A DNA stretch of 64,000 bases from Blasia pusilla. Its lineage: Eukaryota > Marchantiophyta > Marchantiopsida > Blasiales. Made by a program: the position numbers and the translations under genes. Location of the stretch: positions 27,652,001 through 27,716,000 of the forward strand of contig CM114274.1 of assembly GCA_050084515.1 (NCBI GenBank), read 5' to 3'. Under the pieces are notes generated by a model. The model did not search any database and was not told the DNA's origin. It worked only from the letters and a program-made list of their open reading frames with translations. Below are positions 12,073 through 26,360 of the stretch, piece after piece (the stretch's first letter is position 1; every line of letters starts with the position of its first letter).

Positions 12073-14819
12073 TTGAACATAGCAAGTTTGGATGCAAACT
12101 TCCGTCCAGCTGGCTCACTTGTTGTATTAGCACTTCTTGAGTGCATTGAGCTGGATGACACCATGATGGACGAATCAGACAGATTCTTTTATTTGGAGGT
12201 TGTAAACTGTCCTTTAAATCATGGATCCGTCAGCTTTCAACAAGCGAATCCAAGGAATCCCAATACAGATGATGATGCAAATGCTATGGACCAACGGCCC
12301 GAGCGCATGTCACTGTGGCGCCAACACCTTGCAAACACTAACTATGAGGGGAAGCAACTAGTCGAAAGACCTCCACATGAAGGTATTTTATAAAATCTAG
12401 CGTGCAACTCCATGGAAGCTAGTGTTTTTTTTCTCTCATTTGTGTACATAACCTCATTTCTAATCCGAGTTTCTCTTTGTAGTGGATGTGGCGGCAAGCC
12501 ATTTTAAACTTGGAGCTAACTCTCGAGATTGGGATGACTTTTGGTATTGTCTAAACGTTTGGTGTGCCAAGTCCGGGAGGGCGCCCTATCGAATGAAGAC
12601 AGAGTCGTATTTTAGGCTCGCCTTGTGTAGATTCCATGCAAGACAGAAGAAATAACATAAACCCAAAGGGTGTGACGTTATAGTGAATGACTTAGATGTT
12701 GAGAACAATGTGGAGAACAAGAACCCAAATTCAGGAAGGTACAATGCTAGTAGAAAGGGTCAGATGCCACGTAGTTTGAAGCCACTCAGAAAATCCAAAG
12801 TAGAAGGACCAAAAGGGTGGTGTGGGGAGAATGTGTGCAAAACCTTTGAAGGTGTTAAACCATATGCATGGCGAGTGTGGGCCCAACACACTTGATGAGA
12901 ACAAGAAAGATAATTGTCACACTTTGCAATTTATTGCCCACATGTCCTTTGCATCTCTATATGAGGAGAGCCCCTGCACACATTTCGCATTGGATGGTGG
13001 ATACGTTGGTGAATAAAGTTCTGAACAATACTAGAGTGAAACCATTCGATCTTTTGAATGAATTCACAAATCACTACGAGGAACAATTCAACTACCACAC
13101 TATGCTACGTACAAGACAACATGCCTTAGATAGGATAAATGGGGGTGATGAGTTTTCTTTTAATTAGATGGGTGGGTGGGCGGTAATGGCTCAAGGAGCT
13201 GACCCCTCGGCAAGAATCGAGATTGGGACTTTTCCACTTACTATTATCTTTGAGAGGATATATGTGACACCATGTGCCGTGAGAGAAGCATTGAAATATT
13301 TTTGTCCCATGATCGGCATTGCTGCTTGCCATGTTAAGCATAAGAAGTACCTTGTGCAGTTATTAATTGCTAGTTGCTTTGATGGCAACAATGAGGTGGT
13401 CATCCTTGCATACGCTATAGCCCCTTCGGAAAGTCAGGAGCAGTGGACTTGGTTCCTTCTAAACCTCCGAGCTTGTATTCATGAAATTCATCCTCCGGAA
13501 GTTTTCTTTATATCGGATCGACATAAGGGTCTCATAAATGCCGTGAGGGATGTGTTCTTTCGTAAACTCCATGCGGACTGTGCGCAACATATCCGGATGA
13601 ATATTGTCAAGGCGTTTGGGAGGAACTCCAATGTAGAGAAAGATTGTATCTTCTCCCAATATGCACAAATAGAGCAAAGGTAAGACCATATAAGTATCCA
13701 CTATATGTATGTACGCAAACACTTTACTCTTACCTTTTTTCATTCTATTATAATATTGAATGTCTTTCTTCCCCTTTCTTTCGCACGTATGAGCGCGTCC
13801 TACACGCACTAAAGGTGGCGAATGCAGAGGCTGAGAGGTATTTTGCCGAAAATTGATCCAGAAACTTATTGTCAATGGGCCATCACTCACCCTAGATTTG
13901 GCCATGTGTCATCTAACCTAGTGGAGTGCGTGAACAAAGCAATCAAGCCTTGTCGATTTTTGGCTCTGGCCCTCATTGTTGATTGTATGTGGTTATATAT
14001 TATGAGGAAAAAAAAACTGTCGAATTGCACCTGAGGCCCACGTTGGTCCCCTCACCAAGTATGCCACAAAGAAGATCGAGGAAAACCGCAAGAAAATGGG
14101 ACAATTTTGAATATATCAATTCTCGGAGAACCATGCAATTGTGCATACATTCTGGATGGACCAACAATTCGACGTGAAAGATAACCTTCCTGTTCCACCG
14201 GCAGTGTATGCAAGCACGTGTTCATATGGTGAAGTTCAGGATTGTCGCTGGCCTTTGTGCGCATAGCTTGGGACATTGCGTACCAAAGGGAGCCTATGCT
14301 CCATGTCGGTAGAGTGTGGACATCCGAAGTATGGAGAGATCTAGACAAAAAGGCAATTCCTTGCTTTGATACTACTACCATAGAACCACATCCAGATGTG
14401 TGCCCACCTCTTGCCTCTAAAACTTATGGGAGATTACGGGTTGTAAGGATCCCAAGCGGTGGCATCAGAGTAGTCAGCCCAAACACCATTTCAGCGATGA
14501 TGCGTCCAACAATATCACCCGCTTGGAGTTTGATTGGAGCCACCCTGAACCTCTCGAGCGGCATAATTGTACCACGACACTTGGTGATGAACATGTTGAA
14601 GACATGTAGTTTGAAGAAAACCTTTCCGTGGTGCGGCCAAGATGTTGCGGTTATTGCTATCTTCCTGGACATAATGCAAGAGGTTGTAACCTCAAAAAGC
14701 TCCACGAGATAGCAAGCCTTGTAGGTGAGGAGGTGGAACGATCTTCGAGACCACCATTGTGGGATTGTAGAAGATCAACAAACAACAACAGAAGTAGAAG
14801 AAGGACGACATGGGTTTAG
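12073..14819 (+). pseudogene. MuDR-type (MULE) transposase gene, broken
   Basis: The plus strand carries, in order, an N-terminal acidic part (12073-12393), a likely intron (about 12393-12480), a MuDR DNA-binding-like region (HFKLGANSRDWDDFWYCLNV, then KTESYFRLALCRFHA), and the MULE transposase core (12868-13683) with KYLVQLLIASCFDGNNEVV, WTWFLLNLRA and FFISDRHKGLINAV. Then come CAQHIRMNIVKA, a second likely intron from GTAAGA at about 13680, HVSSNLVECVNKAIK (the conserved TSN..E block), and a CCHC knuckle CGYCYLPGHNARGC (about 14640-14690). The core has an in-frame stop at 13165. The first catalytic Asp seems lost (IGIAACHVKHK where IGIDAxH is expected). I found no terminal inverted repeats. 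Confidence 0.85.
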
Positions 14820-15099
14820 GGTCATGGAAGACTACATGTGAATGAGGAAGTAAAAATACAGAATTCAGAAAGGGAAAGGAACGCTTTGGAGTTTGCTGAT
14901 TTCATAAGGACATCACGAAGATGCACTTCGGATTTGAATGTCACGCTTGAAGATCTTCCCTGCTCTTCGAACCCTGTTGGGGAAACAGGTTCCGAAGCCG
15001 ACCATGAAGGATTGTAGCTTTCAGAAATTGAAATCATATTGTAGTCGGGTATAGGTTTAATTGTACTCATTTTGCGGAATTATATAAAGTGACTTTTTT

Positions 15100-17040
15100 T
15101 GTGTTCCGAAGTATCACCCGACCGAAATCAATCCTCATCCGGACAGCAAAAATCATGGCCTTGAGTAGTGTGAATATGAGGGAGTGTTAAACATTTAGCA
15201 TCGCAATCCATACGTTATGACCCTAGTCTTTTGAGTTGAACGGAGTGTGGGACTGAGACTACCACCCTAGTCGCAAATGAGTGTGAAGGCAATCTCGAGC
15301 GTAAACGCGGCCTTTACCAACCATATACAGCCACATTTTCCTATACGGCTGCGAGGATGTTTCTTGCATGTCCAGTGCGCAAGTCCTATATTCGCCGCCC
15401 TTGCCCCTCCTTGGTATTGGTTTGCATTTTCACGAATTTGGTCTCTTGCCCTACTCACTCGATGTTCCGGGCTCTCGCACTTTTCCCGGCTGCGATTCCT
15501 ACGCAACCAATGGAGAAAACCCTGCCCAGTGACTAGGTCTATTCCCTCACTTACCTCGGCCACAGCTATTGGCACTCTAATTTTGTCTTTGGTCTTAGGC
15601 GATTAGGTATCTTCGCAAGCTATTTGCGGATTCCGGGGCTGGGTTGCGGGTGTTTGCATTGTAAGTGGGGCTTGCTCTAAGGCGATTGCGTCTCTTACCG
15701 TGCTTGCTCTGAGGCGATTGGGAAGCTTCCTGCGCTTACCCTGCGTTCCGTTGGCGGCGCACCCGTGGCTGTTTTGAAGCAACACTCCTATTTAATTTCC
15801 AAGCACAGGGCTGGGGCTCCGTTTGCACTCAGATTGCGCAAAGTTTTTGTGCAATATGTCGGATTTGTAATGTTTGTTCGCCGAAGGCGCTATAGAGCAA
15901 CCCTTCCCTTGCGTAGGTTCAGCAAACCCTTCCTCTGCACAATACGATTATCTTGCGCACTCAGATTTTCAATTCCTCTTCGCATGTACCCCGGTTGCTG
16001 GCCTTCTTTTGTAATTGTATTTTCTCTTGCATGGTCGCTGTCCATTTGACCCCCTTTCTGAGGTTTCCAAATTGACGCTCCAATCTCGAATTACAAATCA
16101 TCCCCATAGCCCTGAATCGCAAGAGCCGCAGCGAAGGATCGTAGAGCAGGCCGTGACCTCTTGAATCCGAATCGAGTGTAAGGCTTTGCATGCTCCATTT
16201 CTGTATGCCTGATCTTTGTGATTTTTCAATCGAATTTCCATGTAGTATATTCATTCTATTGCGGGCTTCAATTTTTGGACTTGGGTTGTACACGAACACA
16301 ACGGCCACTACAGTTACAATTCTAGCAATGTGCAAAGCTCCAACTCCGTCTCTTCTGCGAGCTTGCGCCATGAAGTAAGGAGCTTTATTAGAGAGGCGGG
16401 TGGTGAGATGTCATTTTTGAGATTATTTTGGGAGTTCCTGCCACAATTAACCACAGAAGAGGTGAAGCCGAGACCGTTCAAATTGTGAAATTGTGACACT
16501 GTGGTGCCAACATCGCATTCGCATTTGTTCTCCTTGTCCTATCACTGATCGGGCTTGGCTCACCTGCCTCCCAGGATTGCGTGGACTTTACATACGTTGT
16601 GCACCGCTCCTGCCGCACTGTGAATCTGGACCCCACGGACTTACCAGCAAACTCAAGAACGTTTGAGTGCATTTGAGGAAGTACCAATAGGCTCCGCCAT
16701 GCTGCGTACTTCTTGAGCTGTCCCGATTGGGCACGGAGAAACAAATTTCAGTTTCAGGGATAGGAAATTTTTGGGAAATTTACGACCTTGCAAGGTAAAT
16801 ATCGGAGGTTGCGCTGCTCATGCGTCAGGGCTAGGAAAAGTTTGGAAATTTTTGGAGGTTACGCAGATCATGCGGCAGGGATAAGAAAAATTCATAAACT
16901 TTTGGACGTTGCGCAATTTGCCACGGGTTGCATTTAGATCTGACGCTTCAGTTTTTAGTACATGCGCTAGTGAAGCATCATGGGTAGGAAAATTTTGGAG
17001 GTTCTTTAGCGTCATCGGCCTACATTTGAATCTATACAAA
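15100..17040. other. Unassigned stretch with a short decayed repeat
   Basis: Open frames on both strands overlap one another (plus 15277-15606, minus 16371-15961) and show no family signature. At 16745-17000 a phrase CAGGGATAGGAAAATTTT plus GGAGGTTGCGC recurs about four times at roughly 55-75 bp spacing, a weak tandem repeat. I see no gene I can support. Confidence 0.4.
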
Positions 17041-17044
17041 CATA

Positions 17045-20000
17045 TTAGCGATCTTCAAATAATAAAGGAGTGTCTTTCACTGTTGATGAATCGATGTCTG
17101 AAAGTTCTTTCCTATTAAATGCAGCTCTTCCTGCGGATTTTTTTTTCTTGTCATCCTTGTACCGCCGAGCCCAACACTCCATGTAAAAATTGTAATCCGA
17201 ATAGAGTGTTGAAGGGCCACAGGGGCTTCCGAAAAGCAGTGGGTTGAGGCTTCCCAAGCTAACCTGCCTTGATTTCCAATTGAGTGCATCCGGGAACAAT
17301 ACATGTTTGGGTCGTAGGGAAAAAAAAACTGACGGGACTCTTAATTTTATTTCAAAATTCAAAGAACATGCATCAATAAATGCGCGGTCCCTCTCGAGTA
17401 GGACAGTTTGTGTTTTTTGAATCGCTAGCACTAATACAATAAAATCTCCAGATACTGATTTTAATCTAAGAATCCAGCTCTTCATTGCATCTTACTCATG
17501 CGGTATGAGTTTAGGTCCTGGTTGCAGGTTCAAAGCTGTTGGTTGCCATACTCCTCATAAAAAGGAAGCATATTTCTCTTCCACGTTTCCACTTTTCAAA
17601 ATAGAGAAGCCATCAACATTACCTTGCGGGCTACGGGCTTCCACCTCTCCCCTCCCCCCCGCAACAATCAATTGAGCAACGATTTCGGTTAGTAACCGAA
17701 ACTCCTGAGTTCCAATTTTTGTTTCCTTCTCTATCATGTCCACCAACCGCAGAACAACTATGGGGGTGGTCGGGTCATCCTTCGACGATGTTGCCGATGT
17801 GAAATCCGCATCCTTTGCACCTTCTTGCAAAGGTGAATCTTGAGCTTTTCAAAGGGCGGATGCATTTGCTTGACCCAAGGCCTGCGGTAGGGTCGCATGC
17901 AATGACAACTTTGACGGCTCCCTGGGTAAGGATACCCTTTTCAAACTAGGACACGTCGATGTAGGCACAGAAAGAGACTCCTCATGAACTGCGGAAACTA
18001 ACTTGGGTGGAGGGCATTGCGGAATTCAAAAATCCGCATCTTCCGAAGCAACATACGTTGAATCCCCCCTTTGCGTGGAAATAGCCGCACTGTGAGACCC
18101 ATCGTCCTTCTTTTTCGAGAGTGCCTTCATCACTGTGACATTGTGGACATACCAGGTTGGAAGATCCAATAGCTTCGAATCATCGTCACCATAACTCCCT
18201 TGAAGCATTCTGAGAATGCCCATACATTTTTCGGACTCCTTCATAGTCACGGCCCGCATACTCTGCTCCTTGAAGGCCATCTGTACTAGGGTGCGTTTCT
18301 TTGCTTTTAGCATGGCAATAGCTCGCTCACACTGACCTAACTTGCAGTAGCACCTTGAAGAAGCACTCTACAACTGTGACAATTCCAAATCAACTTTATC
18401 CATTTGAGCCCATCTCTCAACATTGGCCTTGCTCTCTCGTATAAATCTACGCACCTCATCCAGATCCGAAGTGAACAAAGCGATTCTTAACAAGCATCCG
18501 ATGTCCTTTTTTGGATAGAGAACATTGTGCAATGCTTGCAATTGGGCCAGATTCTCTTGTAAACGCTCATTCAAAAAGGTGGAGTGGCCATCCAAGCGAT
18601 GGCGTTCTCGCTCATACAAAAAAAATCTTCTCACTCCATTCCATCCAATCCTCATCTTTCTGTACACCAAAAAAGGTAGCGCAATTGTTCAGGATTCTCT
18701 GATCATTCTTCTTCCACATTTCGGAACCCACTTCTTCACGAGACTCCGATCGTTGTGGTGCCTCCTTGCGCTCTTGTACCCATTAGGAGATGCCCCATCC
18801 TCATTATAATGGACCGCCTTCCAGAGAGGGAGTGGACCTTCTATGCACATGTCCACGGAGAAGGCTCCGCATGTTGGGCAATGCGGTTTGTCTAGTATTG
18901 TTCGAATCAAGGGATCCGCCAACATGTTAAGACCCTGGCAGATGGCATTCTCCTCGTTGCGTTCAGAAGGAGATGATTTTCAGAAATCCGCTAGAGCCTC
19001 ATTCCATGCGTTAGAATTAAAGAAATTGAAGTGCCCACGGACACCTAGTCGGAAAGCAAGATATTTCACCACTCGGAGTATTCTGGTCATGTTACTCTCC
19101 ATTTTCAAACAATCATGCGGAGATCTACTCTCTGCGTCTATGGGTGGTTCCAAAACTTCCACAAAATCATCATCTGCCTGTGGTGGATTCGCAACCTTCT
19201 TACCCACACTCTCGATCATCACCCTTTGGCAGTTTGTTGGGTTGCGGAGTGGACGTTGATCGTTCTCTCTTTGAACCACAGTTATCGTCCCCATGTATCC
19301 TAGTCGCAATCCCCTTCCTGTTTGATCTACTGAATGTAGGATTTTTGGACCGTGGAGAAGTAGACTCTGCATGGTGGGCAAAGACAAACCTTCCACCTAC
19401 AAGGAGTCTTCTTGCTCGTTTCCCTCTCTGAGATTCGTCTTCGGTATCTACCTTCGTATCTTCCTTCCCCGTCACCTTCTCCCCACTACGGCCCAAAATT
19501 GCTCCCATGAGCACACCCCTACGTATGGAGTCTGTTTGCCCGCACCCTCTTGAAAATTGGGAAGTGTTTGCTTATCCAATTGGAACCTAATGTTGCCCCG
19601 CAACTTGTTGGTTCTCCTTCCCAATGATACTTGATAGAGTAGGCGTGGTATCTTTGATCACAAAGTTGGAGTTCATATCCGCAATGTGGGATTCTGAGGT
19701 CTAATAGACCTGCCTATTCTTGATCGCGTTGTTCTACGCTGAGAAGGTGGATCCTCCATCTGCTCTACTTGTTGCTTCCTGGCATCAACAAAATCCACAT
19801 CTAAGCCATCTACGAAGACGTCGGTATCCTCTCCATACCGCATGGCTTATTAACAGCTAGAATCGGGACTACAACATGAGGTTTACCACCAGACCTACAA
19901 AGCTTATCCGCTGTCTTCCTAAAACACCTAAGATATATGTGAGAAATACACCCATAGTCGTTGACGCCTCTTTGTGCTTGTTTTGCATGAGCTTTGAGAC

Positions 20001-20830
20001 CTCTATACATATTTTCCTGAAAACATACTCTGCCCAATCAACCTTCTCTCCATTCCATGCATGATAGAGCATTGACAAGAGAGCGGAGGGCGCTCCTTCA
20101 ATGTTAATCTTGTAGTGTAAAATACGGTTCAGAAGTTCCAGAATTCTCTTGAAGCCTGCAAGTTCGGCGTGCTCCCACAAGAATCCATGGTCTGCTTTGT
20201 GGAAGTCCAACTTGAAAAACTTATTGAACATAGCAGTTCGGAAGGTTCGATCCGTTGTTTCTCCTTGGATATGAAGCCCCCGGTCTCGAGAAAAAAGGCA
20301 CCCTCAACCCTTGCCGCATTGAGTTCACAAACAAGTTCGACATTCTCCCCTCGGGCATAGAGTAGGGAATTCTACCTGCAAGTGTTGCAAGGTCAAAACT
20401 AAGAAGGAAAAAATTCACTAGGTCCACATCAAGAGAATCCCAATCAAGCTGCAAGAAGTGGAGAACTCCACATTGCTCTCCATAAGAACGATCAAACCCG
20501 GCTTCCGCTTGGGATAACCCGGTCTTGAATGAAATTTTCCCACCCAAGTCGATGCTGATTAGTTGCGCAACTATCTTCTCACAGTGCATTTTATCCCGCG
20601 ATATGCTACGTACTTCGGAAATCTGTGTACGGGACCCTCTGGCGACAGGAGAAAGCTACGCAGAATGCAAGTGAACCAGGAATGATCGAGGCGCCTGTAG
20701 ATCGTTGCGAACGTGGGAACAATGGGAAGCGTTTGCCAAGCCGCACTTCCACCAAGTATTTGATTGTCTTAAACCTTTGAGAGTTACACACGTATGCGCC
20801 ACATCTTTGGAAACACCCGCGGGCTTCCAC
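17045..20830 (-). pseudogene. Decayed minus-strand ORF series of unknown (probably transposon) origin
   Basis: A chain of minus-strand open frames (20830-20606, 20589-20221, 20231-19869, 19396-18980, 18925-18689, 18670-18368, 18313-18026, 17830-17555, 17485-17045) looks like one long coding region broken by frameshifts and stops. The best parts are FNKFFKLDFHKADHGFLWEH, then EKVDWAEYVFRKI and TTMGVFLTYILGVLG, a helix-rich core. After it come a segment with CPTCGAFSVDMC and a charged, coiled-coil-like C-terminal part (KKRTLVQMAFKEQSMRAV). The style resembles the non-pol ORFs of plant transposable elements, but I do not recognise a family. Confidence 0.4.
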
Positions 20831-20999
20831 TTGCCATTAAAAGGGATGCCCTAAAGTTCACGGCTTCAAATTCTGAATTCACGCTTTTTGTGAAAATTTG
20901 TGTAAGGGAGGTGTAAGGGAAGAGTAAGGGAGTTTGGCACATGAAGTGCGCAATAAAGAACTTTAAAAAAATTGACTATGGGTTTGTATGCATTAGGGG

Positions 21000-21627
21000 T
21001 GTCACGTCTTTTATGATAGATCAGTAAGATCTTGTGAGTAGTGGAGGACATGCTCTGTAGGTTGAGGATGACGTGTTGAGGCCTCGGGAAATCTTAGAGT
21101 GTAAGTTTCTCCTTCGTTTCGGTTCATTTGGAGCTCTATTGAAGAATTTATTATTTTAGGTAAGTACCATTTTGAGTATATGATCACATTTCTATTTTTA
21201 GTAAGTGGCCCTTGACCTCCTACATGAGGTCAAAAGCCAAGGAGGTGACTTGGGAGCATAAGTTACCATGGAGGGAGTTTGGGAGAGGGGAGGGGTATAC
21301 CTAAGGGAGAGAGAGCTTGAGAGCTCATTCTCTCTTTGTTGAACCTCTTGGCATAAGGCGGCGGAGTTATGGTCTTGCTTACCTTGTGTGTGTAACTCAA
21401 GCCTCTCATTAGGAGAGTGGGTTTGGTTTGACATTGAGAGAGACATGTGAGAGTGCATACATGTGAGAACTATGGTGTTGTGAGAGAGATTGGATCTGAC
21501 TTTGTTGGAAATATTTTGGTACTTCTTGTTGTTTGGATGCCATGAGTTAGCATGGGATCGTGTGTTTTGTGTGTGTGTGTTCGGTGACAGCGATGTATGA
21601 TGTGTAGCGATATGTATGCGCACGACA
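21000..21627 (+). repeat. Solo A-B terminal repeat of the copy-1 DNMT element subfamily
   Basis: It starts TGTCACGTCTTTTATGATAG and ends TATGCGCACGACA. The A part (to about 21505) matches 6334-5840. The B part (about 21506-21627) matches the B segments at 51580-51470 and 50967-50841 of the minus-strand copy. No internal sequence is attached. The string GGTGTC occurs at the left border (20998-21003, overlapping the first bases of A) and again just after the right end (21628-21633). Confidence 0.8.
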
Positions 21628-23873
21628 GGTGTCTATCGGTATAAGATTTCTCCGCGTTGAGAAACTTGCGCCAAAAAAATGCTTTCGGGTTGGTTGAGCA
21701 AGGATCCGCTGTAACAACGATGCGTTTGCATAGCATATCACTCCAATGGCGCATTGTCACAAGGGTCCTTCACGGACATTGATTTTGTGCCAGAGATAAT
21801 CCACTTTTTGGATTCTGTATGGCAGAAATCCGGACCTAAGCCTCTTCCCAATGAGAATTGCTTGTTCTTGGGAGCAAAGGAACAACAATGCGCACATCAC
21901 ACGTTACATAACATTTTCATTGCACATTGTACAAAAAGAGTAATTGTCATTTCATTCAGAAAAAAAAAAAAAAAAAGTTACATAAGCATGCTGCAAATGC
22001 AGCACCATGCGGACCTCACATCTCCAATGAGAATGTCTAAGAGAACGAATCTACTAACTCTATAACATTGTGGTGGAGTTTTTCCACTCGTTTCACAATA
22101 GAGTGATCGCGTATGACTTCAACGTAGCTCACGAACTTTCCTACCTGTGATCCTAGATGCACGGGGCGGGCTAGAACATGATGTGACCCCGGGGATCGAA
22201 CTCGCATCCAACTCACGGAGACTATTTTGTAAGGGAGCCAAGTCCCACACCGAGCTATCGGTGACACTGTCTGTTGGGCTTGGTTGCATTCCAATGCACG
22301 AGGGCCTATTTGCACTTAAAAGCAAAGGTTCGGTGGTGGAGGGAGGATTGTCAATTAACTGTTCCCACCACCCCTCGGTAGTAGCCCGGATGGAACGTGC
22401 ACACTTATCTTCGTCCATGTTCACAAAATTTCTGAGGCTCCATGCCAAATATCTCACATCAAAGGGCACAGAAATACCGACCTCTCCCACTTACGAATCC
22501 TTAATGCGAATCACAAAGTAAAACGCCTCATGCCAACCATGGCACCCACACCCGTGTCTATCGCTCCTTTGACTTATGTCCACATGCTTCGATGAGTCGA
22601 CAAATCGGTTGCACCTCTTGGTGCCCATTGTCAGAAAAGAGCAGGCACCATGAGTAAAACTGCCACTTCGATTTGGAACAACTCCAACTTGCGGACACCG
22701 TGTCTAAATGTTGGTAAGCGCTTTGTGTTCAAGCGCAGGATTCTCCCGCCAGCGTTGCACAAGCACTGCACGCTCTAAACACCTACACTCTTTACTCGCA
22801 GCTTGAGCTCGAAAGTCTGTCTTCTCCCAACATGTATTTCCGCAAAACTACCATCGCCCCAAGATTCCGTATAAGTACAAAACCCCTCCCGTGTCTAATC
22901 TAAACTGTGTTGCGGTGACGTTTCAACTGTTTCGCTTGCGAATATAGAACCAAACTAAACCGAAGCCGAAGCCACGGTTTCTTCTAGGCTGGGCACATCC
23001 AAACCGGCTGGGCGCGGCTAGAGCACGATTAGCACCAGTCAAGGGGGTGATGGAAGTAGCAGGGTAAAAGAGGAGGCCCGCCAAGTTAGTTGCTACATTA
23101 GGGGGGGCGGTTGAGTTGATTTTTGACTTGACGAAATGAGTTGGCTTTACCCTCGTAGAGAAGGTCACACCAGTCCACCTTCCAACCACTACATCTCTTA
23201 TTTCTTGCACATCGACGTCATTGTGAATGACAGATTTCTCTCTCGTGATGAAGGATGCAAATGTTAAAATAGTGCGCGCCGAGATAATCGTGGAGAGTTT
23301 CTTCAGACTCTCCATATTTGTGACTTCACTTTCGAGGCGTGACGGAAATATAGGAATGCAGAGGCATTCGGCGATTCCAAACTTCACTCGGAAGAAATCA
23401 CTTGCCTGCGAGAGACTGCGGCGACGAACGGATCGGAACAGAGCGACACATGGAGTTATTCTTCCTTTCAGTTCAGTAGTCATTCCACAATAAACATACT
23501 TCACATTATTCATATCATCTACGCATAAAAGGGTTTAGGGACACGATATTTGAGACCTCAAACCGAGGATAGCTTTATAAAAGTCCTAATGCCATAGGTG
23601 AAACATGAGCATCCGTGCGACAGAAACGACCAGCAATTGATAAAGATCTTTGGTAAATGCTTGATCTAGCTAATCGTCAGGCCCGGGTGCCTAGCCAACC
23701 AAGACAAGTGAAGTCATCGAATACATGGTGAAAATTGATGTTGCTCTGCCAGTAGGTAGTCAATAAAAATGTGAATACAACAGATCTTTACAACAAAGGT
23801 GGGATGATTCAGCCATGGTACAGTGCGGTAGCAGCAACAGACGCCTAATTCTAGTGCACAATATGAACAAGTC
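21628..23873. other. Intergenic region downstream of LHCA3
   Basis: A poly-A run lies at 21961-21976. Overlapping opposite-strand frames occupy 22119-22521. A 196-codon minus-strand open frame (23513-22923) ends with a basic/aromatic tail, but has no recognisable domain or good start context. I cannot support any of these as genes. The LHCA3 3' UTR must lie in about 23600-23873. Confidence 0.4.
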
Positions 23874-25329
<1,456 letters not shown>

Positions 25330-26360
25330 CGCTGCACAAATCTCCCTCTCTCTCACTCTCCCCCAGATGCTGCTGCAGACGCTCGAGCGCACGGCGAGAT
25401 GCTTCCCGAGCTAGTCCCACACGATATCGCGCTGCCTCGCCCACCTGAACGGAGACGATATGTGTAGTACGTGTCTCCTTTCTCAACTGCTGGGCCGGAG
25501 AAGACTCCCTTCCTCGCCCTCTTAGACTTCTCCTCGCCTCTGCAATCCCGCAGACAGCGAATCACAGTTCCGAAGCTCCTCCGCTGCGAACGCTCTAAAC
25601 GCTTGCGATAACAAGGCGGAAAGCCGATCCAATCACAAGAGATCCGCCATCCGTCCCAGCCAATAGTGGCGTAGATTGGGTGCTGATGTGGCGTGCCCTC
25701 ACCAGTGCGTGCGCGGCCTATCATCCGTCGATGAGACCCATCGATCCCGTCTGCATTCGTAAATTGCTCCATTGTCTCGGCCATAAAGCGAACCGGACGT
25801 ATCGTGGCCGTCGGAGCCTCCGATCTGACCGTCCAACTATGATATATGCGGATATCTAGTGTGGATTGCCGCGATGCATGCGGACCTCTACCCAACCAAA
25901 CATTTGCTTTTTTCCTTCTTTTTTTCTTTTCTTTTTTTACATGTTCTTATGTTAGTGTAATCAAATCAAAATATAACAAATATTAATGACGACTTGGAGA
26001 GGATTATAAGAGGAAGAGGTAAGGAGCGTAAGTACGTGGGGGTTTGTTAAACGCACCCAAAGGCACCATTCGTATTCTAATTCTAATGGCTCCAAGCGTA
26101 AATTAAATGTGTTACTTCTTTCAAGTTGGAACTTTGGGCATTTGTTTATTTTTCTTCACTTATATCCAACTTTGTCAAAGTGTTCTTTGCACCTCCTCCT
26201 TTCATACACATCGTTTATTCACGCAACAAACATCGTCAATTTTCCTAACATTCAAAAATACATTCATATATATAGATAAATTACATAATTCCCCCTAACT
26301 TTATATCCACCTCTTATAATCTACTATCCTATATGCATCTAAGACATACCTATCATCCTA
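25330..26360. other. LHCA3 upstream region and spacer
   Basis: This holds the promoter and 5' UTR of LHCA3. A CT-rich tract (GAGAGAGGGAGA when read on the gene strand) lies just upstream of the ATG. A GATAA element occurs near 25609, too weak alone to call regulatory. A long polypyrimidine stretch lies at 25905-25938. Beyond 25950 the DNA becomes AT-rich and non-coding. Confidence 0.4.

Noticed and set aside
25353-25895. 180-codon minus-strand frame upstream of LHCA3
   Set aside because: It overlaps the LHCA3 5' UTR/promoter in another frame, has low-complexity composition and no domain.
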